From Ptiloglossa arizonensis (lineage: Eukaryota > Arthropoda > Insecta > Hymenoptera > Colletidae): a stretch of DNA of 64,000 bases. Below the pieces are notes generated by a model. That model was not told the DNA's origin. It saw only the letters and a list, made by a program, of their open reading frames with translations, and searched no databases. The translations under genes and the position numbers were made by a program. The stretch's first letter is position 1. Each line of letters begins with the position of its first letter. The stretch covers positions 10,776,001-10,840,000 of the forward strand of contig NC_135055.1 in assembly GCF_051014685.1 (NCBI RefSeq). The letters are read 5' to 3'. Shown piece by piece: positions 43,701 through 55,700 of the stretch.

Positions 43701-46700
43701 TTGATCCATAGTCCACGTCACGTTGCTCAAATGCTACGAGTATTCGTATAGAATATTTCGAAAAGAAATTTTCCACCTACGTAAAATGAGTCTTCGTCGA
43801 TGGAATGGACGGTGATAAATTTATTATTGGTAGATAATCGTTGTAACGTGGCAGGTGTCGGTGGAATCGCGAAACGATTATTCGTATTATCTTGTGTCAG
43901 AACTACGAAGGTGGCGGTGGGTCTCCAAGTTCGGAAATGGAACAAGCCATGCTGGGAGTATTACGCACCACCAGGGATCTTCGCCAGCAACTCTGCGCGA
44001 CGACGATGGAGCAAGCGGGTGATCTCGGGCAGGTAACCAAAGCGGGCCAAGAACTTGTGTCAACGATCAGAAATCTCGCTTTGGCTAACGACATAAATCG
44101 CCTCCAAGAGAGCAGCGACAGATTTCACGAGTACATCGACCACATCCTCGAAGTAAGTGTCTCGTTCTGATTTACGATCGATTTCGTGCAGAAAGCAAGC
44201 TTGTTTTCGTACTTGAAGTGTTTTCGTTAGATTCGAAGCTCGAATCGATTCTCCTCGCCTCGTGGTTCAATGATATCGACGAAATCGGATATCGCGCGAA
44301 ACTACGACTAAACAATTTTGAAACCGAACTGAAAGCTACCAACACGCGCACAGTGATTCGAACGATCTTCAATCGAGGACAACTCGTCGATTCTTATTTA
44401 TAATCCATCGCTTACTTATCGACAGGTGTGCAAAATGCTGAGACACGTTGCGCTTTCGGAATCGTTGCAAGTTTCAGCGAAATTTACGGAAATTAATTTG
44501 AGAATATACGGTCCCCAAGTGGTGACAGCGGCGCATACGTTGGCAAGGCATCCTACTAGTAAAATCGCTAAGGAAAATCTGGAAGGTAAATTGAAGCGCA
44601 TCTGGAAACACAGCTTGTCCTATTTGAATTTTCGATTCTTGAATTATCGTCTGGGAGTACGTTACCGATGGAACCCTACGAGTATTGAAACTAAAATCTT
44701 GAAACTGTGTACACAATTGCGGGTACAGCTTCGAATTAAATAAAATCGCACCGATAAATTAAGTTTCTCTCGTACATTTCAGTATTCGCCGATATGTGGC
44801 AATGGCTCATGACCGATGTAACCGCAGTAGCGAAAGATGTGCTCGAATTGAATCAGAATCGACCAGAGAAACAAGTGTACATGTCCTTGCCGCGGCCTGG
44901 AGTAAGTAAACTTTTAATATCTTATCCTTTCGTTAGTTCGCGTTCATTTTATAACGAATCTTGAACGGTTGAATAATCTTCTGTTCGTTCTGGTTCGTAA
45001 CACGTACCGAGTATAATTTAGTACGATTTTTGTAGTACTTATTTTGTACGAAGACTTATAATGTCTATGAAATTTGGGTTCCGCTTTCATCAACTTTGTA
45101 AATTTCTCATAAATCGGTCCTCGAAATATGCGAAAAACTTGCAACTATTGGAATAAATCAAAATCTGAAAACGTTTCTGTTTACTTCTAAAAGATTCGAG
45201 ACTCGACTGTTTTGTGTTGCGTCAATATCGCATGACTTTTCATTCGAATCGTATACGATGATTATCTACCGGTTAAACGATATTATAAAAAGTATCGCGA
45301 TACCATTTCTTACGCGAAATGATCAAGGTGGCCCGAACGAGCCTGGTCGCTGATCTACGCTGTGTATTGAGCCCGGTTCGTGAAAACTGTGCAATGCCCA
45401 GCACCCAAGCCGAGCGGTAACTCGGACGGTTGGCAAAGTGTTAATTAAATCTAGCCTGAATTCTCTGACCAGGTCCTGCGTCTATTTTCAGAAACACGGC
45501 ACCACGAGCAAGCCGCTGAAACCGGTGAGATTGGACAGCGAGGAGCAAGCAAAGATCGCGAAAGCCGGCCTTGAGATGAAGCTGATCACATCGGAGATGG
45601 ACGCGGAAACGGAGAAGTGGCAGGAGAGCGGTAGCACCCTGGAGGAGAACAACGACATCGTAAAACGCGCGAAGAACATGTCCTCGATGGCGTTCTCGAT
45701 GTACCAGTTCACCAGGGGCGAGGGCGCCCTGAAAACCACCCAAGATCTGTTCACCCAAGCTGAGTATTTCGCCGAGGAGGCGAACAGATTGTACAAGATT
45801 GTGAGACAATTCAGCTACCAGGTACGTGTCACTTACCGAGACTTCGTACATCGAAATTGCAAAATGATACACATTTTTAATTGGACTGATGTTGAGATGC
45901 TATGTATATACGTGCGCACACGTACAGTGACTTCTGTACGTACACGTATACATGTACATCGCCCTTTATTTACGATCATTCTTTTTTACCGTTGTTTATT
46001 ATTACACGGATTCTATACTGGACTTGATTCCGAGTTTTTTGATCCTTGCTATATTGGAGATATTTTTCCTTGAATTTCGCTATTGAGTTTCATTTTTACG
46101 TAATTGCGACGCCAGAGCCACGTCAAATCCAAGCATCGCCTCGACTCGATTTCATCGAAGAACGGAGTCGAAATTCATCTAATCGTCGAAATCGTTAGCG
46201 TCGTCTCGAGAAACGAAAATCAAAATCATTTTCCTTCGATTTACTAACACCGGTGATGGTTATACGCGTACGAAACGTATTGCATCGCACCGATTCGATC
46301 GAATTTACCGACACGGTTCGTCAATTTTTCAATAATGGTAAAAATTTCGAAGTAGCGTCGAATTATACAAGTAACATTGCAAATGGATTCGAGGTGGCTC
46401 CGGTGTGAGTTATTAGCATTAGACATGTTCGAATTAACACGTTTGCTGCCCTTTCGACCCTCCTAGCTAGGCCGAATATATATAGTTACCTGAAACCATT
46501 TTGATCTCTTTATACTCTTCTTGAAAGAAATCAACAAAAACGCTAACCTTGTAATATATTCTGTATTATGAAACCCTTTTTTGACCCTCGCTCTTTGAAT
46601 GCCTCCATCCAGGTAACTCTTTCTCTCTTTACTTTAGACCCTTGTTGGGCTCATAGAGATCATCTTCACCTTGTACAGATCGTTCACATTGCCGTGCATA

Positions 46701-49700
46701 CCGCTCGTTTTTCTGCGAATTCATTGTTCCAGTTGCTGTTAAGTGTTGTCGTTTCTCTTACATCACTACACGTTATTGTTACATACTTATTATACGCAAG
46801 TGTTGCTATGCAAGATCATGACACCTAGTATGATCACCCTAACAATCGTTTCTTTTGAATGACGTAGCGTAACTACACCTATTTTCTTTTACCAAAGAAG
46901 AAAGCACGTTGTTGCAAGGAACGGCCAGTTTCTATAGCGACTACGACAGTAAAATAATTTTCCGTTGGTTAATCGATTAATTAAGAACAGGCGTCAAATG
47001 CGCCGCCTCTCGTACTGGGAAAATTAATCGACTCATGGAGACGAATATCGTAATTGGATAAGAGTGTGAAACTGAACGAACAGTAACATGCTACAAATTC
47101 ACACGATATAAGTGCCGAAAGTAAACCGAAGTATTCTTCTTGCGTCAAGTTTCATACGATCGAAATTTGAAACGACGAAGAATATTCGAACCTTCTTTTT
47201 CACTGTTAGTTTATTATTTAGGACTAGATGAACGAATCACATTCAAGTTTATAATACTTACCACGATTTATTTGCACTCGCGATAAAAAAAAAAAAAAAA
47301 AAGAGAAAGTATTTGCCGATGCAACGTCAATTAGCGATTAAAGTTTTCCAAGAACGTGATTCTCGTTTCAAGAATTAGACAAACTATCGTTGAATTCTCA
47401 CTCGTCGCGCCATTGAATTAACTACGATCATTATTTTGTTGGTAAATCTATTTTGTGTACATACATTTATGACTTTTTTGTGTACGATTAGTAAGGTGTG
47501 TTTTAGATGCTACGGGAATGCTTCCGTCTGTGGACGACGTCTATGTGCATTGTGGTCCCCCTCCTTCCACTATCTGGGGCATGACTATTAATGTCTCAGT
47601 TTTTGCCAGCTTCCGATTCCATTGTTCATAAAAATCAATACTATTATTAACCGACAGCTAAGGTGAAGTTACCGCACTTGTTCGCAATGCATCATACTCA
47701 TTGAAACAAATGTATTCATAAACAGCAATACATCACTGACCAGAGAATTGAAATTGAACAATCTGCAAAATTTCTAAAATTCATGAATCCATTAAATAAT
47801 CACGATGATGCACACGTGCATCAAGATGCGACGATGCACACGTTAAACTGCCAGCACGATGAAATGTACCATCGTTGCCGTGAAACTAGAACGTTTAAAA
47901 ATTAAATAAAGTTCTGAAGAAAATACACATTGGTACGATTATCGTATCGATTTTTATTTAAAAAAAAATTCATTCGAAAATCTGAAATTTGAGTAATAAT
48001 TCCCAAGCAGCGTTGCTTTCATTTTATGAATCGTTTGTTTCAACTTCGTCTTGGCTGTACTCACTTTTGCAAAGTTCAGTTTAATCTTAAGAGTGGTTTG
48101 ATTGTATAACATTCGAGAAGCTTGCAAAAAACAACAAGGTCTGTACTATTTCACTGTCATTCACACAGTCACTCTCTAATGTTCTTCTCAAACTATTTAC
48201 ACTTTCCGTTCAATCTTTTGCATTGTGTTCTATTAGGACGGATAGAGAATCTTTTTGTTAACTTATTAGATGCAATCTTACAACTATCCAAGATTCGTAT
48301 TTTAAAGTATTTATTACTAGTCGACGAACAAAGAATAGAATCAGGCATTGCTTTGAAGAGTTATTTAAAAAAACGCTACATATATATGAAGAATAATTTC
48401 GCAGGGCAAATGTGATTGGTGGTTTTCAACGATTATTTAAAATACGATTAAACTCTTTTTCAACCAAAAAACACATACAATACTAATGGTTGTTAAGAAA
48501 AATTATTCTATACGTCTGTATGATCGTTTCCAATTTTAATCAAATTATTATTAAAAAAAAATAATTTAATTGCAATTTATCGTAGATAACCCGAGTTTAA
48601 TAGAATTGAAATTTTGTATCTAAGCAACTGGAAATAACTTTTATACTCTTGTAACCATATTCATAGTGACTCACGAAATTGATCAAATATTTTCTTTTAT
48701 TATACTTTTTATTTAATCAACATATAATAGCTGATTATATACATTTTTGAAAACGTATTTGACATACTTAATTCAAATTTTTACATTGATTAAAAAAAAT
48801 ACAAGACATGAAGAAAATTTATTGGAACAATAATTAAACACAAATGTAAGGTTTCCATAAGGTTTCTGCATCGTTCAAGACTAATTTCATTTCATTGTTT
48901 TATTATTTGATTTACTATTTTAGAGTGGCTACTCAAATTCCATAGAAAATCGTTGGAGACAAATAAAAAGAGTTGCTAATTTTAAAGAAACAAATTCAAA
49001 TTTATCATTATTGTAGGAAATTGTATTGAAACAATGTAATGAAATTTATCTTAAAAAATTTTTTAAATTTATGAAAAATGTGCTGAAAAGAATTCAAATT
49101 ATTATCAACTCCTTATTGTTCAGATAAATACTTCCTTTCAGTATTTCTTATGTCTTACATTTTTTTTATTAATGTAAGAACTCAAGCTATGTATTCCATA
49201 CTTTTCCAAAAACGTATAGTGAGTGATTAGATATTGATTAAATAAAAGAAAGTATTTGATAAATTACGTGACTTATCAATTACTATCAGCTTCAATCAAT
49301 ATAATATTTCTGTCTTAAATTTTGTACACTCGATTAATATCTAAATGAAAATTGTGAGATGTAATTACGTCAAAATTTTACATATTCCTTAACTGTGTAA
49401 TTCAGCACAACGCAACTATTGTCGCTCTTTATTAAATTTTGTATGGCATATGCATACATATGTGTGTATACTTGCTCGAATCGTTGTAAACAGTACACGA
49501 ACGCGTTTGCCTCGCGATACGAATGACGACGTAAGTTTGTATACAATGTTGCATGGGCGTAGGTACCAGGGGGCCCGCACAAGAAAGAACTTCTGGAAAA
49601 TCTCGATCGTGTGCCGACATACGTCCAGCAGCTCCAGTTTACCGTGAAGAACCCCACCGTTGGAAAAGCCGCCACCTTCACGAAAGTCGATAACGTAATA

Positions 49701-52700
49701 CAAGAAACAAAGAATCTGATGAACGTGATTTCGAAAGTGGTCACCACATGTTTCGTCTGCGCCACAAAGGTAAGATACGCACACGTGTCGATCTACTCTA
49801 ACCATTTCTCTGTGTCGCACACAAAAATTCAAGTATCAATTGCACAGATTACGATTTTTATTCACCTTACGATTTTGTCTTTTGTTCAGTATCTTTAAGT
49901 TTTAATTTTGCGCTCGAGAACGGGAGAACGTTCAGTCTTTGCTCTTTGTGATATTTTTTCAATTAGTAGATCAAGCAATTATAACTAGTTTCATCGTACA
50001 ATATTAATGTTATCGATACTCCATTAAGTTCGATGTTAGATTCGATAGATTCGAAGACTTAGCTTATCGAGCTCACGAGGAAGGATTGAACAATACTTTT
50101 TTATCATAGCTAGCTTTGTGTCAGCAGGAGATGTTTAAATTTTTTATAAACGTATAGCTGTGCGTAAAACTTTGAAATCGTAAACAGTTTATTCTGTGCG
50201 AATATTTGTCGTAAGATAATCGGTACCAGTGTGAATTCATTTTGTTTCATCGTTCCGATAAGAGAATAGAAGCTTACGTATTTTACCGATGCATGGGCAA
50301 TAATAATTATATATATATTATATTAGAGCAGTGATTCTTAATCTTTTGAAACGCGCCTACAATATAACAGAAAATTCTTCATCTTTTCGAGCTCCGGAAA
50401 CAATTGGAGCTAAAAATTCTGGCACGGTCCTTAATCGTGAATAATAATCATAGAAATTGTATAAAATAAATATTCAATAGATCAAATCTATTGCGCAACC
50501 TTTCACGTCACAGCGGTGAAGAATCACTGTGTTAGTATTCTGTGTGGCAAAAAGTGCATCTTGTGCTGCTACCATTATTTTCGTTGCAATTTCTTTACCA
50601 TTGAAAAATATCCAAATTCCTCAAAAATTATGTAAGTGAATCGATGGAATAATGCACAAGAATCAGAATAAAAACTCAAACTCCTAAACTTTTTCATTGC
50701 AAGAGTATATCACCTAACACCGATAGGTTGTATTTAATTGGGCAACTTATACAATCGTATTCTACTTAAATAATAACCAAGTACTATTGTGTGAAGAAGC
50801 AAGAACCCCAGATTTTCTTTCCCAAACTGTGCATATTTGTTTACATCTATCTCAAGTATTATTCACATCTATCACGAGTATTTGTGTACATAAAGAAATA
50901 TTAATTTATTGGAAAAACAAGTTATCCAAAGTATCTTGGTAAAACAGATTTGAAAGTTGTGACCTGAAGCAAAAAGACAAACAAATATTGAAGATAAATA
51001 TTTACCTTACCGATATCTTGAAATTGATCAAAAACATCGAAGATTTTAGAAGTATTGACTTTAAAGAAAAGTAGAAAAATTATACAGCAAAAGTAAAAAA
51101 TTATTGCATATATTTAAAATACATTTACTCTATACGTGTTTCAAATTTCGTACAGATTGGTTCATCAGTGTGGAAGTTTTTAGAGACGTGAACTAGGAAA
51201 ATGTAATTTGGAGAAAATCAGCGTTAAAGTTGAACACCGCGACTCTACGGTTTCATCTGTGCAAGCAACTATGTATACTGTGACAAAGTTCGTTACTGAA
51301 ATTCAACGATTACTTTAATCATTTAATTACTTTGATTAAAAGTTAAGCAAGCGCTCCACATCCACCGAGCGTTCCGACTTTATTTGCTCGCGGTTGGCTT
51401 TCAATCGCCTACAATTTCCCAAATTTGCCGGATTTCAATCTAATCATTTATAAATGTGTTTCCGACTTACGAAACTTCAAGGAAATGCAACGAAACAAAG
51501 TTTAATTTATAAACGACTATAGTAAAAGATACCCTTAATCATTTTGTACCTCTCAAAACTGATTTGAATTCTCTGATAAACTCTCTGAAAATAATGTAAA
51601 AAAATGATTTGCTAAATTACTTGCGATGACGATTAGATCTCACCACAACCACCACGTTACACTTCTGCCACAAACTTCTAAAAAAAGTTCATTCTGAACT
51701 TCGTACGCGTTACTGTACAAATGTTTTCATCTCTCTAGACAGCTGCCCGTAATGAACGCTCACACTTGGTTATTATTTATATAAAAAACGAACACAAAGT
51801 TTGACCTAGGTTAACCAATCAACATTGAATTCGATACAATACTCAATCTTAACGTCTCCGTAAATGTTACGTTTGTTCGATCGGCTTTTGAAAATATTTA
51901 ATTATCCATAGAGATATTATTCTTCTCGTTTTCGTTGAAATTTCTATCAGTAGCGCCTATCTCGTTTATTTTTGTCACTGTTTGTTCTTAGATCGATTCT
52001 CATCTCCGAAGATGATACAAAACTGAGTAACATTCGTCTCGTTTGCACAGGCGAAAGCTTCTACCGAGCGCGGTTCCATTTTAATATTTATTAACCGATA
52101 AAGGTCTATCACCGGTGTCTAAATCACCGCTAGGTGAATATTCGCACAGGAGGAACGTAAAAGTCGCAACGCTATCATATCACGCCTAAAGTGTGTACAT
52201 GTCCTTCCATGTATTCATCGAATAGCACAATGTCACCATGCCGCAGTACGTGGAGCTCAGTCCGACAACGGTGCCTGGCCTAGGCGAAGAGGATTGCTTG
52301 TACCCAGTTAGTCCCCAATTGCTACCATCGACGAGTCCCTACGTGCAGCCCCATCCCTTAACCTCTGCCCAATTACACGGTATTTTGAGAGGACCTGGCC
52401 TGAACTTCCCGCTCTTCAATACCAACACCCTACCACTACCGAGTTCCACCAGTGGCTCACGTAATTCCGCTTCCTTCGTTCATCCCTCTGTCCTACCATA
52501 CTCGTCGACCATCCACACGACCGGTTGTGGACCACAGGCACCGTATTGCCTACAGAATCTTCAGCTACTGCAGCTACAGTTGCAACAAGCGCAGCTGCAG
52601 CACCTAAGACACACCACTCTACCGAGATAACACAGACTCTCGTTGCACCGTGAAGGTCGCATGTGTTCTCGTGCGCAGCCACGATGCTACATGCGCACGC

Positions 52701-55700
52701 CGAAGCACTGTTCTTTCTTTTGCACAGGTTCGACTTTGGTTTCCACTTCTTTTTGTCGTTTCTTTTTACATTTTGATTTTGTTTGCCGCTTACGACGTGT
52801 TGCTTTCGACGGCGTTGTCGTTATTACACGTTTGTTCTTGGTAACGCGATTGGCCGAGGGTGAATGATCGAATTACGATCGATCGAGCGACACGTCTCAT
52901 GGGAAGTGACTTTTCCAAGGGGCGAGCTTCCATCCGTGGAAACACAGGGTTCTGTAACTACGAACTGGGTTAATCAAATTTCATGGTTTCGATGAAACCG
53001 AGACGAAACTGAATTCACCGTTCTCGAATTAATCTTTCGACGTGAGCGTATTCCGTTTCAAGAAGATTCCAATTAATTATTTGTACACGGTTGAATCTGA
53101 TCGATGTTACTCGAGAAATTTATCGCGATATTTGCGGTTCCTCGAACGAAATGAAAATCGAATATTCTTATCTCGGATACCTTTCAGAAATTTGCGTTTC
53201 TCTTTTGTCTTTGGATTACTTGTTACGTACCTACGTACGTTACGAATCGTAATTGAGAGAAATTTCAATCGGTTGTTTATTAAATCCACATGGTCGGAGG
53301 ATATAAATTAAATTTATTTTTGTTCGACAAAATGTCGAGAAACAGTGCAAAGATTAAAATGTGATAGAGCGTAACTAGCTTGAACGGAATTTAAATATTG
53401 GGTCAATTTATCGAGTTCGATGAATTCAGTCTCTTATCTAGTTTATTGGGTGTCCCTCGCGAAGCAATTTATCTGTAATTAATTATTGAACCGTCTATTT
53501 GCAGGTATTGATCGATCGTTTTCAGTCATTTGCGTTCGTCTAGTATTTTTTCCTTTACTTCTTATGGCTATTTTCATGGAACATTTTACGCGTAGGCATT
53601 TCTGTCGCTGTAGTGAACTGGCCTGAATATTTTCTTACTGTATCTTTGCAGACATTTTGATCGCAACAGCTTTGCTTCGATTAACAAGTTACACGGTGAC
53701 AATATATGTACAACATAATCCACAGCACGAAGGTGAACTGATAATCGATCTACTGTTTTCAGCTGTCTTTACAGGAATGGGCGCAATGCAATGTTCCGTA
53801 ACAAACTTCATTTCTTTTTTTTTTTCTATTCGTGTTACGGTCTGATATACCGAGAACTACAGAAAATAACGCTTACTTTAATATACTAAAATAATAATTA
53901 CGAATTACTTTCTCAAACATCAATTTGTAGAGTAATAACATTTCGTACATTTTTAATATCGTTAAGGTATTCTTATGCGATAAAGTACCTAACAATGCTG
54001 TTTACTTCTCTCGATGGTGGGACCGTTAATAATCGCGTCAACGACGTTTTCGAAGAAGTTTACACGCAACTAAAATAACTGGGATAATTAATATCTAGAA
54101 AGCTAACATGTCGTACGAAAGTATTTTGGAAATAAAGCGCAATAGCTCCGAGTTTATTTAAAGTTCTCGTAAAAGAGATATTTATCGCGGTGGAACGTCT
54201 CTTTTTCATTCCAAGTTCTATAGTAAAACATTGCTCTATAACGTTTAAAATATATAAAGTGCCAAAAGTCTACCAGTAAAGACATATTAATATCAACAAT
54301 CAAATCTAATCTTTCGCTCGAAACGGATTCCTATTCATACATTAATAACCGAAATAAACCCGTTTATAAATTCGTGAAAATATAAAAATATTGTACAATT
54401 CGCGAAACTTTAGTAGGTGTTTATACAACAAAGTAGAACGAGTAATAAATACTAATAAATCCGATTTCGCGCGAACAATGAAATCGTACACGAACTCCAA
54501 AATATTTCTCGTGCGACGTTTGAAACGAGAGGGGAATTATAGTTGGAACAAAAGCTTTTGGCTTCTCGAGGTCACTTTGTTTTCGCCACCTGTCTCGGTT
54601 CTTATTACATACGCATCGTAGATACGGTAACTCCTCGATAAAAGACATAGTTTCGGGTCCGCGGAAAACTTTTTAAGGAGGGACTGTCGCGAATTTGTCG
54701 CTAGAATCGATATCTTGTATCTCGAGACCCAATCATCTGTGAACCTATGAGCGAGTGCAATTGCAAGCGCGAGTGCAACTGCAAGCACGGATCGTGTTCC
54801 GGGCGATCGGTGACGCCGAACTTCAAAGCGACGTCACACGCGCATTGGCGTAACAACGCTAATATACAAATTGGCAACTTTTATATTTCTCATTGTATCT
54901 TCGCGAAAGTATTATCGATGGATTGATAAATTCGTTCTCCCAATCGAAATGAGACCAAACTCGGCCGTATTCGGACAATGTTCGCTTACACGTTGCACAA
55001 ATCATTTCCAAAGCTGACACGTCGTACGATCAAACTTATCGAACAGTACAGTACTATGTTGCTCGATAAGTTTTATCGAACGACAAAACTTAGCGAACAA
55101 CCTATTATTTTGGAAATAAAACACAATAATTCCAAGTTTATTTAAAGTTCTCAACAGATATTTATCTCGATGAAAACGTTTCTTTTTTATTCAAAGTTCG
55201 ATATTGCAGTAATTGCAATGGTACAAATACTCGTACAAATTTACGATCCGTTTTTATCTCCACCAGTTCTAAGAATTGACTTCGCGGTATATGCAGCCTC
55301 GACGTTTCCTATCTAAACTAAATAAACGTATCCGAATCGAGTATCGTTATCTCTCTCGCACTGGATATTCCTCGTTTCGACTGTTTACCCATCCCGAGGC
55401 GAGCGAGAATTCCTGGATCATCCACATCCCGTGATAACCGTCCAGATATGATCCCGAGACCCATGAGCCCGACACTACTGTACATTCAACATCGCCTAAT
55501 TAAAAACAATCCGGACACGGTCGTGTTCGATCCAACTACCTTCCGAGAAATCTGCCAATCCATCGAAACGTGCTCTGGCGACGATAAAACGAGAAGTACG
55601 GAAAGTTACTATCGCTTCGATACGCTTTGAAATTCGATCGAGTTTTCGAGTTCACGGTAGCCGATCGTTCGAACCGAAAACTATACCCACAGTGGCGCGG

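Noticed and set aside
45473..45491. Alternative acceptor 19 bp upstream of exon H (GACCAG)
   Set aside because: Use would shift the reading frame; the family alignment supports 45492.
45441..45872. 143-codon minus-strand open frame
   Set aside because: It lies over catulin exon H and is the mirror of GC-rich coding sequence.
52150..52302. Alternative acceptor TTCGCACAG with a 50-codon frame (EERKSRNAII...)
   Set aside because: It is in phase with exon I, but its frame ends in poor low-conservation sequence, and the 52247 frame is longer and more protein-like.
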